The notes under the pieces are model-generated. The model worked only from the letters and a program-made list of their open reading frames with translations, ran no database searches and had not been told where the DNA came from. This document shows positions 1-9,124 of a stretch of 64,000 nt of DNA, in pieces. The DNA is from Anaerolineaceae bacterium. Its GTDB lineage: Bacteria; Chloroflexota; Anaerolineae; Anaerolineales; Anaerolineaceae. A program made the position numbers and the translations under genes. Numbering within the stretch: the first letter of the stretch is position 1; every line of letters starts with the position of its first letter. The DNA lies in the NCBI GenBank assembly GCA_016927865.1, contig JAFGLU010000017.1, forward strand, positions 1-64,000, given 5' to 3'.

Positions 1-119
1 GGATGTCTTGCAGATGGCTGTATCGGGATCCCCTTTTGTTCCTCCTTTTCTTCAGGCTCGGCTGGATTCACCAGCCTGAGCAGTTACCATTTTTCTTATA
101 CAAGCCATAAAAATTCCCC

Positions 120-147
120 TTGACATCGAAAGAATCCAGGCTATACT
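120..147 (+). promoter_or_regulatory. sigma70-type promoter (TTGACA-N16-TATACT) for cysK-cysE
   Basis: TTGACA at 120-125 and TATACT at 142-147, 16-bp spacer, upstream of cysK with a ~235-nt leader. Confidence 0.6.
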
Positions 148-211
148 TGGGGAGTAAGTTGACCTAAGTGATAAACTTTGGAGAAATGATGAAATTCAAT
201 TGCATGTGTCT

Positions 212-365
212 GAGGCGGGGCCTGGTGTCCCTGCCTCGTTAACCCACCCAAGGCCAACCACGGCCGGCAGGACGAAGGCAGCGGTACACAGCCCCGCACA
301 TTCTACGAATGAAGCGTGAGGCGGTTATCCGCTGCTTTTGTTATCTCTGCCGGCCGTTTTTATTT
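212..365 (+). promoter_or_regulatory. structured 5' leader with terminator-like element upstream of cysK
   Basis: GAGGCGGGG(212-220)/CCCTGCCTC(229-237) stem; ACGGCCGGCAG(260-270)/CTGCCGGCCGT(347-357) outer stem followed by TTTTTATTT; nested GCAGCGG(278-284)/CCGCTGC(329-335). Confidence 0.5.
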
Positions 366-388
366 AACTTTTTCGAGGAGACTTTCTG

Positions 389-1321
389 ATGCGTATCGCA
401 AACAATGTAACCGAATTGATTGGCAACACCCCTCTGGTGCGCCTGAATCGCCTGACCGAGGGCAGCGTTGCCACCGTGGCAGCCAAGCTCGAATTCTTCA
501 ACCCGGCCCACAGCGTGAAGGACCGCATCGGCGCGGCCATGGTGGATGCGGCTGAAAAAGCCGGACTGGTCACGTCTGACACCATCTTCCTAGAGCCCAC
601 CAGCGGCAACACGGGCATCGCGCTGGCCTTTGTGTGCGCGGCGCGCGGATACAAATGCACGCTGATCATGCCCGAAACCATGAGCAAAGAGCGGCGCATG
701 TTGCTGCGCGCCTACGGGGCCGAGCTGATCCTGACCCCCGGCAGCGAGGGCATGGGCGGCGCGATCCGCAAGGCCGAAGAGCTGGCTGCCGCCGACTCAC
801 GCTACCTGATCCCGCAGCAGTTCAAGAACCCGGCCAACCCCGAGATTCACCGCAAGACCACCGCCGAAGAAATCTGGCACGACACAGATGGCAAGGTAGA
901 CTTCGTCGTGTCGGGCATCGGCACCGGCGGCACCATCACCGGCATCGGTGAGGTGCTCAAGGCGCGCAAACCCGCAGTGCAGATGATCGCAGTCGAACCG
1001 GACGCCTCTCCGGTGCTCTCGGGCGGCACGAAAGGCCCCCACCCCATCCAGGGTATCGGCGCGGGCTTTGTCCCGGACGTGCTGAACACTAAGATTTACG
1101 ATGAAATTGTGCGGGTGAAGGCCGATGATGCCTTTGCCACTGCCCGGGCGATGGCTAAAGAGGAAGGTTTGCTGGTAGGTATCTCCTCAGGGGCTGCCAC
1201 CTGGGCCGCGCTGCAAGTTGCCAAACGGCCCGAAAACGCCGGCAAGCTCATCGTGGTGATTATCCCTTCCTTTGGCGAGCGCTATCTGAGTACACCGTTG
1301 TTCGCCGACCTGGCAGATTAG
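389..1321 (+). CDS. cysK: cysteine synthase A (O-acetylserine sulfhydrylase)
   Basis: N-terminal [20 protein letters not shown] lysine motif [29 protein letters not shown]; followed by cysE. Confidence 0.95.
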   Translation: MRIANNVTELIGNTPLVRLNRLTEGSVATVAAKLEFFNPAHSVKDRIGAAMVDAAEKAGLVTSDTIFLEPTSGNTGIALAFVCAARGYKCTLIMPETMSKERRMLLRAYGAELILTPGSEGMGGAIRKAEELAAADSRYLIPQQFKNPANPEIHRKTTAEEIWHDTDGKVDFVVSGIGTGGTITGIGEVLKARKPAVQMIAVEPDASPVLSGGTKGPHPIQGIGAGFVPDVLNTKIYDEIVRVKADDAFATARAMAKEEGLLVGISSGAATWAALQVAKRPENAGKLIVVIIPSFGERYLSTPLFADLAD

Positions 1322-1349
1322 GGGAATTGGGAGAATTTGGGAGGGAACA

Positions 1350-2171
1350 ATGATTAAGTTTTTTGCTTTAGCCAAAGATGACATCCGCTCGGTGTTCGAA
1401 CGCGACCCGGCGGCGCGCAGTACGCTAGAAATTTTGATGTCCTACCCCGGCCTGCATGCCATTTGGGGCTACCGGGTGGCACACTGGCTGTGGAATCACA
1501 AGGCCAAACTGCTGGGGCGCTGGCTTTCTCATTTCATGCGCTTCATGACCGGCATCGAGATCCACCCTGGCGCAAAAATTTCTAGGCGCTTCTTTATCGA
1601 TCACGGCATGGGCGTGGTGATTGGCGAGACAGCCGAAATTGGCGAAAACGTAACCCTGTATCACGGTGTGACGCTGGGCGGCACCGCCCTGGAGAAGGGC
1701 AAGCGCCACCCCACCCTGGAAGACAACGTGGTGGTGGGCGCGGGAGCCAAGATCCTGGGGGCCATCACCATCGGCGCGGGCAGCCGCATTGGCGCGAACG
1801 CCGTGGTGGTCAAGCCGGTTCCGCCGAACTCGGTGGTGGTGGGCGTGCCGGGACAGGTTGTGGTGCGCAGTAAGCCGCGTGCCGAGGGCGTGGACTTGAA
1901 TCACGGCGTGCTGCCCGATACGATCAACATCACCCTGGCGGCCCTGTTGGAGCGCACCCAGCAGTTGGAACAAAAGCTAGAGAGCCTGGACGAGCACCCC
2001 GTGCTGGTGGGCAGCAGCGACCGCCTGGAGCGGATCGAGTTTAATCTGAAGACGTTGTTGGTGAATCACACCAAAGACAACGGCAACAACGGTCACCACC
2101 ATCACGACGGTCATCCCGACCCGCAGCAGGTGAGCGAGGGGATGTGGAAGGGCGAAGATTTTATGATCTAA
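1350..2171 (+). CDS. cysE: serine O-acetyltransferase with His-rich C-terminal extension
   Basis: Left-handed beta-helix hexapeptide repeats, [38 protein letters not shown]; tail HHHHDGH. Confidence 0.93.
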   Translation: MIKFFALAKDDIRSVFERDPAARSTLEILMSYPGLHAIWGYRVAHWLWNHKAKLLGRWLSHFMRFMTGIEIHPGAKISRRFFIDHGMGVVIGETAEIGENVTLYHGVTLGGTALEKGKRHPTLEDNVVVGAGAKILGAITIGAGSRIGANAVVVKPVPPNSVVVGVPGQVVVRSKPRAEGVDLNHGVLPDTINITLAALLERTQQLEQKLESLDEHPVLVGSSDRLERIEFNLKTLLVNHTKDNGNNGHHHHDGHPDPQQVSEGMWKGEDFMI

Positions 2172-2195
2172 GCCCCCACCCTTGGTGGAAAAGCA

Positions 2196-2245
2196 GCAAA
2201 AACAAAGAGAGGCAGCGCCTTCGCGCTGCCTCTCTTTGTTTTTGC
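2196..2245. terminator. bidirectional hairpin terminator between convergent cysE and lpdA
   Basis: Perfect 23-bp stem GCAAAAACAAAGAGAGGCAGCGC-cttc-GCGCTGCCTCTCTTTGTTTTTGC. Confidence 0.85.
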
Positions 2246-2252
2246 TTGTAAT

Positions 2253-3650
2253 TTACCCGTGAATGGGGTGGCCCAGGGCGGCTTCGGCCGCCTCCATGAT
2301 CACCTCGCTCAAGGTGGGGTGGGCATGGATGTTGCGGGCAATTTCGGCCACGGTCATCTCGCCGCGCTGTGCCAGGGTCAGCTCGGGCAGCAACTCGGTC
2401 ACCTCGGGGCCAATCATGTGCGCGCCCAGCAGCTCGCCGTATTTGGCGTCCACGACCAACTTGACAAACCCGGCGTAATCACCCAATCCCAGGGCCTTGC
2501 CGTTAGGCTGGAAGGCAAAACGTCCGGTCTTGACCTCGTGACCGGCTTCTTTGGCCTGCGCTTCGGTCAAACCAAAGGAGGCGACCTGCGGCTGGCAGTA
2601 GGTGGCACGGGGCACCATGCGGTAGTCGATGGTCACGGTTTCAACCCCGGCAATATTCTCGGCGGCGATGACGCCCATCGCCGAGGCCACATGCGCCAGG
2701 AGGAACTTGCCGGTCACATCGCCGATGGCCCAGATGCCGGGCACATTCGTCGCCATACGCTCATCCACCTCAACAAAGCCGCGCGGGCCAATGGTCACAC
2801 CCAATTCTTCAAGGCCCAGGCCCTTGCTGTTAGGTTTAAAGCCGATGGACATCAAAGCCTGATCCGCCTCCAGCACCTTTTCGCCATCCGGCCCCGAGAC
2901 CTTGACCGTCACGCCCGCTTCGGTTTTCTCCACCGAGAGCACCTTGTGACCGGCCAGCACCTGAATGCCACGCTTTTGGAAAGCCTTGCCCAGCTCCACG
3001 CTGACTTCCTCATCTTCCAGCGGGATGATGCGCGGGAGCATCTCGACGATGGTCACCTGCGTGCCGTAAGAGCTCCATACGGTGGCAAACTCCACGCCGA
3101 TGGCCCCACCGCCGATGATGACCACCGACTTGGGCAGGTGGTTCTGCAAAATGGCCTCCCAATAGGTGACCACCTTTTGCCCATCCACCTCCACGCCTGG
3201 GATGCTCGCGGCGGTCGCGCCAGTGGCAAGGATGATATTCTTCGCTTTAAGTTCGCTCACCTTGCCATCTTTGTCAGTCACCTGAACCGTGTCGCGCGCA
3301 GAGATGAAAGCGGTGCCCATGTGCACATCAACATTGTTCTTCTTCATCAGGAAACCCACGCCCTTGGTCAGGCGATCCGACACCTGACGGCTGCGCTTGA
3401 CAGCGGCGGAGTAGTCCAGTTTGAGGTTATCAAAGGAGAAACCAAAATCCTTACCGCGCTCGCGCAGCAGGTGGGCCACTTCGGCGTTTCTGAGCAAGGC
3501 TTTGGAAGGAATGCAGCCAACGTTCAGGCACACGCCCCCCAACCACTGCTTATCGACGATGGCGGCCTTGAGGCCTAATTGCGACGCGCGGATGGCGGAA
3601 ACATATCCGCCCGGCCCAGCTCCAATGACGACGACATCATAGCTGCTCAT
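2253..3650 (-). CDS. lpdA: dihydrolipoyl dehydrogenase
   Basis: GAGPGGYVSAIRASQLG, redox motif GGVCLNVGCIPSKALL, C-terminal HAHPTLSEVIMEAAEAALG. Confidence 0.95.
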   Translation of the reverse strand: MSSYDVVVIGAGPGGYVSAIRASQLGLKAAIVDKQWLGGVCLNVGCIPSKALLRNAEVAHLLRERGKDFGFSFDNLKLDYSAAVKRSRQVSDRLTKGVGFLMKKNNVDVHMGTAFISARDTVQVTDKDGKVSELKAKNIILATGATAASIPGVEVDGQKVVTYWEAILQNHLPKSVVIIGGGAIGVEFATVWSSYGTQVTIVEMLPRIIPLEDEEVSVELGKAFQKRGIQVLAGHKVLSVEKTEAGVTVKVSGPDGEKVLEADQALMSIGFKPNSKGLGLEELGVTIGPRGFVEVDERMATNVPGIWAIGDVTGKFLLAHVASAMGVIAAENIAGVETVTIDYRMVPRATYCQPQVASFGLTEAQAKEAGHEVKTGRFAFQPNGKALGLGDYAGFVKLVVDAKYGELLGAHMIGPEVTELLPELTLAQRGEMTVAEIARNIHAHPTLSEVIMEAAEAALGHPIHG

Positions 3651-3678
3651 CAAAAATCCTCCTGCTGTTGCTGTTATA

Positions 3679-3734
3679 AAACCCTAAGGGTCTTAAAGAC
3701 CCTTAGGGTTTAGAAGAGACCCTTAGGGTTTTTT
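3679..3734. repeat. three-arm hairpin element in divergent lpdA / membrane-protein intergenic region
   Basis: AAACCCTAAGGGTCTT(3679-3694) complementary to both AAGACCCTTAGGGTTT(3696-3711) and AGACCCTTAGGGTTTTTT(3718-3734). Confidence 0.75.
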
Positions 3735-3792
3735 GTTCATTATACCCACGTTTATCCGGTTTATCGTTAATTTTTTGTATAATATCTCTGCC

Positions 3793-5034
3793 ATGAACAC
3801 ACGTATCTCGCACTTCATCGCCCAGCGCCGCTCCCTGTTCATCGCCGCCGGGGTGTTCGCCGCTGTCTGGATGCTGCTCGCAGCCAACGCCATTCTGCTG
3901 GAGCGGTACGCCCCGCAGCCCAAAGCCTACTTCCCCGAGCTGGCCGAAGCCTTCCTGGAAGGGCGCATGTACCTGATCGACCCGCCCCGCACCCTGGATT
4001 TGACCTACTTCGAAGATCGCTGGTACGTGGCTTTCCCGCCGCTGGGGGCGCTGCTCATGCTGCCCGAGGTGGCCCTGGAAGGATTTGCCGGTGTTAATAC
4101 AGTGGCCTTCTCGATTCTCTACGCCGCTTTAAGCGCTGCGCTGGTCTTTTTGACCCTGGATGCGTTCTCAAAACAAGGCTGGACCCAGCTCAACACCCAC
4201 GGAAACCTGTGGATCACGGCATTTTTCACCTTCAGCACGGCCCTGTGGCAGCTCACTCTGGGCGGCAGCGTGACCTACATCAGCCAGGTGTTAACGACCG
4301 CCTTCCTGGCGGGGGCGGTTTTTGCGGCTGTTGCTAGCGGCTCGCCCTGGCTGGCCGGCAGCGGGCTGGCATTGGCCATGCTGGCCCGGCCCAACGTGTT
4401 CCTCATGTGGCCCTTCCTGCTGGCCATCTGGCTGCAGCGCGAGAAGGACCGCGGGCAGGCGCCGGACCTGCGCAAAATTGCCACCTGGACGGCTGCTTCC
4501 GCTGTTCCGGTAGCGCTCGCGGTGGCCGGGCTGCTGGCCTATAACGCGGCGCGCTTCCACAACCCTTTCGATTTCGGCTACCTGGAGATGAATGTGCTCA
4601 ACCTGGTGCGCGAGGAGTTGGCCCAATACGGCCAGTTCAACCTGGTGTTCATCCCGCGCAACCTGCATTCCATGCTGTTGGCCCTGCCGGTCTTCGATGA
4701 AACTTGCGGGCGCTGGGCTCCCGATCCGTGGGGGATGAGTTTGTTGCTAACCGGGCCTGCCCTGGTATACGCCTTCCGCGCCCGCGGCAAGCAGCCCTGG
4801 GTGCTGGGCGCGTGGGCCAGCCTGGTCGCAACCGTGCTATTGTTGCTCCTATACTACAACACCGGTTACAGCCAGTTTGGTTACCGCTTCAGCATGGATT
4901 TCATGCTTCCGCTGGTGTGCCTGATGGCATTGGGCAGCCGGAAACGCGTATCAGCCTTGATGATTGGACTAATCGTATTCGGCATTGCGGTAAACCTGAT
5001 TGGAATGCTGTGGTACTACGGCAGATGGTGTTAA
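3793..5034 (+). CDS. polytopic membrane protein (glycosyltransferase-like, ~11 TM)
   Basis: Long hydrophobic segments; TATAAT at 3778-3783 lies 9 nt before ATG 3793, so the longer ORF start at 3733 is unlikely. Confidence 0.75.
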   Translation: MNTRISHFIAQRRSLFIAAGVFAAVWMLLAANAILLERYAPQPKAYFPELAEAFLEGRMYLIDPPRTLDLTYFEDRWYVAFPPLGALLMLPEVALEGFAGVNTVAFSILYAALSAALVFLTLDAFSKQGWTQLNTHGNLWITAFFTFSTALWQLTLGGSVTYISQVLTTAFLAGAVFAAVASGSPWLAGSGLALAMLARPNVFLMWPFLLAIWLQREKDRGQAPDLRKIATWTAASAVPVALAVAGLLAYNAARFHNPFDFGYLEMNVLNLVREELAQYGQFNLVFIPRNLHSMLLALPVFDETCGRWAPDPWGMSLLLTGPALVYAFRARGKQPWVLGAWASLVATVLLLLLYYNTGYSQFGYRFSMDFMLPLVCLMALGSRKRVSALMIGLIVFGIAVNLIGMLWYYGRWC

Positions 5035-5060
5035 ACCACAAGAAAGCGAAGAACTCTCCT

Positions 5061-5170
5061 CTGGAGTTTAGTCCTTTCATGATTTAGGTCATCTTGTCTT
5101 CACCTCTCCCCCTGGGAGAGGTCGCGCCGGGCTTTGACGGCGCGGGTGAGGGAAAAAAGCTAAACTCCAG
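5061..5170. repeat. intergenic imperfect inverted repeat element
   Basis: CTGGAGTTTAG(5061-5071)/CTAAACTCCAG(5160-5170) enclosing ACCTCTCCCCCTGGGAGAGGT and CGCGCCG..CGGCGCG hairpins. Confidence 0.6.
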
Positions 5171-5178
5171 GGAAGTTT

Positions 5179-5985
5179 TTATTCATTTATTGCGCTAAGG
5201 CTCTCGCGCACGGCGTTGCAGCGCCCGCAATCTTCGCGGTCGCACAGCAGCGCGCCGGGCTGCTCCCGCAACAGGCTCACCAGGGTGACCATCATTGGTT
5301 CGAGGGGAATGAAGCGAAGAACGGTCTGGCCAATCTGAGCACGGGTAGTGATATCTTCTAGGTACGGTCCCGCCTGCAAAAAGCCGTCGGAGCAGCCGGG
5401 GAAACCGGGGCATTCACGCACGCCGCGCGGGGTGAGCGCCCAGCGCACAAATTGCTTGCGGCCTGCCAGCGCTTCGGCGTAATGGATGCTGGTGTTCACA
5501 GTGTGATCCACGCCAATCAGCAGCACTCCGCCGCCCAGACGCACCAACTCGCCGATCGGCGCCAAAGGCTCGTTGACCGTCTGTGAGTCGACAGCCGAAT
5601 CCACGCCGACCCCTGCAAAGGACAGCAACGGGTGCAGCGAGCGCAGCGACTCGGGATGATGGCGAATGGCCTCAGGCAGCGCGCCCATGGTGACATCGGC
5701 GGGCATTTCGGGTGTAAAGAACTCGGCCAGGCGGTTGGCGTCTCCTCCGGTGCCGTAGGTAATGGCATTGGCCTGCGGCCCATCCTCAGGAATTAACATG
5801 GGTTTGTAGGTGAACGTGGGCGCCATGACCCCGCCCGAGACAGACAGCAAGGCCCCCAACAAGGCCTCGGCTCCGCCGCGGATCTCATCGCCAAACGAGG
5901 ACATGGCCGCGTGGACGATTAACCGGCGGTTGGGGGTGACCCCGGCCAACCGAAAACCCTGCACCAACTCGCGATACGAGATCAT
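5179..5985 (-). CDS. AAC(3)-family N-acetyltransferase
   Basis: LIVHAAMSSFGDEIRGGAEALLGALL, VMAPTFTY, GGVLLIGVDHTVNTSIHYAE. Confidence 0.82.
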   Translation of the reverse strand: MISYRELVQGFRLAGVTPNRRLIVHAAMSSFGDEIRGGAEALLGALLSVSGGVMAPTFTYKPMLIPEDGPQANAITYGTGGDANRLAEFFTPEMPADVTMGALPEAIRHHPESLRSLHPLLSFAGVGVDSAVDSQTVNEPLAPIGELVRLGGGVLLIGVDHTVNTSIHYAEALAGRKQFVRWALTPRGVRECPGFPGCSDGFLQAGPYLEDITTRAQIGQTVLRFIPLEPMMVTLVSLLREQPGALLCDREDCGRCNAVRESLSAINE

Positions 5986-6674
5986 CCTTCCCTCCTGCGC
6001 TGCGTAACCGTCCAGAGCGAGCCCACCGGTTCCGGCACGGCAGGATCAAAGAGCGGCAAAACGCTTTCAATCAAGCCAGCCGGGTCGGGCTGTTCGCCCA
6101 GGTAAAAGCCATATGTACGGATATTATACGCCCAAAGATCCTGAGCCGTGCTGCGCGTGAAGGCCGCCAGCCCGGCTTGCGCCGCCTGAAAAGCAAAGCG
6201 GTGCGCATCGGGTGGGTCGGCGGGACCGGTGGAAACAAGGTTGATGAACAAGCCGGGACGATTTTCGGCGCGCATCCAGGCTCCGGTTGTTTGCATCAGC
6301 AAGAAAGGCGCGCTTAGGTTGGCTTCCAACGTTCGCTGCCAGTCCCATTCATCCAGGCGCAGCAGCGGAGTAACCGGCTCGGCGCGCGGGCACAGCACCA
6401 GCGCGTCCAGCCCTTCCCAGGCGTCCAGCACTTCCTCAAAAAGCGCTCGCGCCGCCAGACCCTTGACCGGGTCGGCCACATGGCAGGCTGCCTGCCCGCC
6501 CGCGACTCGCACCGCGGCGGCGGTTTCTTCCAGGTTATAGGGGGTCAGATCGCTGAGCGACAGGCGCGCGCCGCGTTGGGCCAGCGCCACAGCCAGGCTG
6601 CGCACGGGCTCCCGCCCGGCCCCGGTAAGCAGAACGATTTTGCCCGACAGATCAATGAGCGAGGAGAGGCTCAT
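5982..6674 (-). CDS. SDR family oxidoreductase
   Basis: DLSGKIVLLTGAGREPVRSLAVALAQRGARLSLSDL; 4-nt overlap with downstream AAC(3) gene. Confidence 0.75.
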   Translation of the reverse strand: MSLSSLIDLSGKIVLLTGAGREPVRSLAVALAQRGARLSLSDLTPYNLEETAAAVRVAGGQAACHVADPVKGLAARALFEEVLDAWEGLDALVLCPRAEPVTPLLRLDEWDWQRTLEANLSAPFLLMQTTGAWMRAENRPGLFINLVSTGPADPPDAHRFAFQAAQAGLAAFTRSTAQDLWAYNIRTYGFYLGEQPDPAGLIESVLPLFDPAVPEPVGSLWTVTQRRREG

Positions 6675-7440
6675 AGCGAATCTCCTCTGGGGCGCAAAGG
6701 CCAAAGCCGTCTTTGTTGCTGCGCGCATCCAGCGCCAGACCCAGGTAAGGGGACGGGTCCAGGGTGTTTTCGATCTTACGCTCGTCTAAGAAGTTTCCCT
6801 GACCATCATCCAGCACAATCGAAAAATGCAGGTGCACACCGGTGGGTGTGCCCAGAGAACCCGAGAAGTTGCCCTGGAAGCCCAGCAGCGTCCCGGCAGG
6901 CACAAATACCTCGCTGCTGCCGGGCGGGAAAGCCGGGTCAATCAGCGGCTCGCCCATCGGGTCAGCCATGTGGGTGTAATACAACCAGATGGTGCGCCCC
7001 GGCTGGAGCGGGTCATCGGGGACGCGCAGGATGAGGGTGGATTTCCAATCTTCCAGACGGGTCAGGTAGCTGTCCGCGGCTGCATAGACAGGGGTCAGGC
7101 CCGGATCGGTTCCGGCAAAAATATCCAACCCGGAATGACGGTGAAACGGACGGAACGAATCGCCCCACAGGTAACCGATGTAGCCACGGGTGGGCATCAT
7201 GAAGGGCGCATCGCCGCAGCGCTGCCCGGCCTCCACCACCCAATCCTGGTGCTCTTCGGGATGGTTCAAATAGGCAATCAGGCGCTGATCGCGCAAGGTG
7301 CTCCCAAAGGTAGAGCGGCGGATGAACCACACCGCCCCGGCAGCCACGAGGGCCATGAGTACCAGCCCGCCCACGAGCACAAAGAACACCTGCCGCCGGG
7401 TCAGCGACACTTTCAGGTTGGCGAAATGGAAGTCGATCAT
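6652..7440 (-). CDS. M23-type peptidase, membrane anchored
   Basis: N-terminal TM; HRHSGLDIFAGTDPG and GVHLHFSIV motifs. Confidence 0.8.
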   Translation of the reverse strand: MIDFHFANLKVSLTRRQVFFVLVGGLVLMALVAAGAVWFIRRSTFGSTLRDQRLIAYLNHPEEHQDWVVEAGQRCGDAPFMMPTRGYIGYLWGDSFRPFHRHSGLDIFAGTDPGLTPVYAAADSYLTRLEDWKSTLILRVPDDPLQPGRTIWLYYTHMADPMGEPLIDPAFPPGSSEVFVPAGTLLGFQGNFSGSLGTPTGVHLHFSIVLDDGQGNFLDERKIENTLDPSPYLGLALDARSNKDGFGLCAPEEIRYEPLLAH

Positions 7441-7476
7441 CCCTGAAACTCCTGTGAAGCGGAGGTCAAAGCGGGC

Positions 7477-8787
7477 CTAGAGTTTGCCAATCATCGACCA
7501 GGGGCCGGTCCAGGTGATCTCGACGGGCAGCAACTGCCCGCGCAAATCATCCTGGCTCTCCACAAAAACCAGCTTGTTGGTGGGGGTGCGGCCCTTCCAG
7601 CGGTTCTTGACCTTTTCCTCGAACAGCACCGGGGTGCGCTGGCCCAGGTAGCGAGCGTTGATCTCGCCAATCACCTGTTCTTGCAGTTCCTCCAGCAAGC
7701 GGAAGCGGCGCATCTTCTCGGCTTCGGGCACATCATCACCCAACCGGCGGGCCGCAACGGTGCCGGGGCGGGTGGAGTAGCGCGCCAGGTGAGCCACGTC
7801 CAGGCGCAGCTCGTCCAGCAGGCGGTAGGTGTCCATGAACTGCTCGTCGGTTTCACCGGGGAAGCCCACGATGATATCGGTAGCGATGGATACGCCGGGG
7901 ATGCGCTCGCGCAGGCGCGCGACCAGCTTGCGATAATCCTCGGCGGTATAGCCGCGTTTCATGTTCGCCAGCACCTCGTCGTTCCCCGCCTGAATGGGCA
8001 CCTCGATGTGCGGCATGACCTTGGGCAGGTTGGCCACCGCATCGAACAGATCATCGGTCATGTAGTTGGGATGCGAGGTAAGGAAACGAATACGCTGCAA
8101 CCCGTCGATCTCGTTCAAGCGAATGAGCAGCCCGGACAGGTTGGGGTAGGCATCATTATCCTTGCCATAACGGTCAACGATCTGCCCCAACAGGGTGATC
8201 TCTTTGACGCCCTGGCGCACCAGCGAGCGCGCTTCCGCCAGGATATCTTCCGGCGGGCGGCTGCGCTCGATGCCACGGCGGTAGGGGATGATGCAGTAGG
8301 TGCAGGCGTGCGAGCAACCGTAGACAATCGGGATGAAGCCCGAGACCAACGAACCGCGGTCCACTTCCGGCAGAGCCAAATCGCCGTCCATGTAGGCATA
8401 GCGGGTGGCGGTCTCGTCGACCTCCATCTCGCGCACCTCGGATTGGGTCAGGAATGCCATTAGGGGGGCCGGGTCGGAAGGCGGCGAGAAGACATCCACA
8501 AAGGGGAAGCGCTTCTTGAGCACGTCGTGGCTGCGCACACCCACCAGACAGCCCATCAGGTTGATCACCAGATTTGGGTTGCGTTCCTTGAGCGGCTTGA
8601 TCGAGTTCAAGCGCCCATAGGCCTTGTTCTCGGCGGATTGGCGCACCACGCAAGTGTTCAAGACGATGACATCGGCCTCTTCGGCCTGTGAAGTTTGGGT
8701 ATAGCCGAGGTGCTCGAGCGCAGAGGACACGCGCTGCGAATCCGCAACGTTCATCTGGCAGCCCTCGGTCCAAACATGGTATTTCAT
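7477..8787 (-). CDS. miaB: tRNA-2-methylthio-N6-dimethylallyladenosine synthase
   Basis: TEGCQMNVADS, radical SAM motif CSHACTYCIIPYRRG, TRAM-like C-terminus. Confidence 0.92.
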   Translation of the reverse strand: MKYHVWTEGCQMNVADSQRVSSALEHLGYTQTSQAEEADVIVLNTCVVRQSAENKAYGRLNSIKPLKERNPNLVINLMGCLVGVRSHDVLKKRFPFVDVFSPPSDPAPLMAFLTQSEVREMEVDETATRYAYMDGDLALPEVDRGSLVSGFIPIVYGCSHACTYCIIPYRRGIERSRPPEDILAEARSLVRQGVKEITLLGQIVDRYGKDNDAYPNLSGLLIRLNEIDGLQRIRFLTSHPNYMTDDLFDAVANLPKVMPHIEVPIQAGNDEVLANMKRGYTAEDYRKLVARLRERIPGVSIATDIIVGFPGETDEQFMDTYRLLDELRLDVAHLARYSTRPGTVAARRLGDDVPEAEKMRRFRLLEELQEQVIGEINARYLGQRTPVLFEEKVKNRWKGRTPTNKLVFVESQDDLRGQLLPVEITWTGPWSMIGKL

Positions 8788-8909
8788 AGGAGGAGATTAT
8801 ATCAGAAAAAATATGACCCATTTTGGGTGGATTGATCCTCGGATAGCACTGCACCAAACCGTGGTCGGTTATGAATGGCGGGCTTTGCCCGCCTTAAAAA
8901 AAGAAATCG

Positions 8910-8944
8910 GGAGTTTTTGTCGCACGAAGTGCGACAAAAACTCC
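8910..8944. repeat. long hairpin in divergent intergenic region
   Basis: Perfect 16-bp stem GGAGTTTTTGTCGCAC-gaa-GTGCGACAAAAACTCC. Confidence 0.8.
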
Positions 8945-9124
8945 TTAACACCTTTTTCTTAGGCGCCCGAAGAGCGCGGTACCCTCTCCACGGTTAGCTG
9001 CCGTTCTACCGGTCCTCGCCCAGTCCGAATGTAGGGGGTAGTTCATGAACTGCCACTACTACCCTGCCACACAATTGCTCCTACATTCGCCGACCACTCC
9101 CCGGGCGCGGTATAATACTGCCCT

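Noticed and set aside
2259-3578. 439-aa ORF on + strand opposite lpdA
   Set aside because: Antisense shadow of a clear lpdA gene; His/Gln/Gly-rich, no domain, typical of high-GC antisense frames.
3679-3734. CRISPR-like short repeats
   Set aside because: Only three near-copies, self-complementary, no spacers of constant length; a hairpin element instead.
5179-5985. Aminoglycoside resistance gene
   Set aside because: AAC(3)-fold proteins in environmental bacteria often act on other amines; its position in an operon with miaB, M23 and SDR gives no support for a resistance role.
7681-8463. 260-aa + ORF opposite miaB
   Set aside because: Shadow ORF of a conserved gene.
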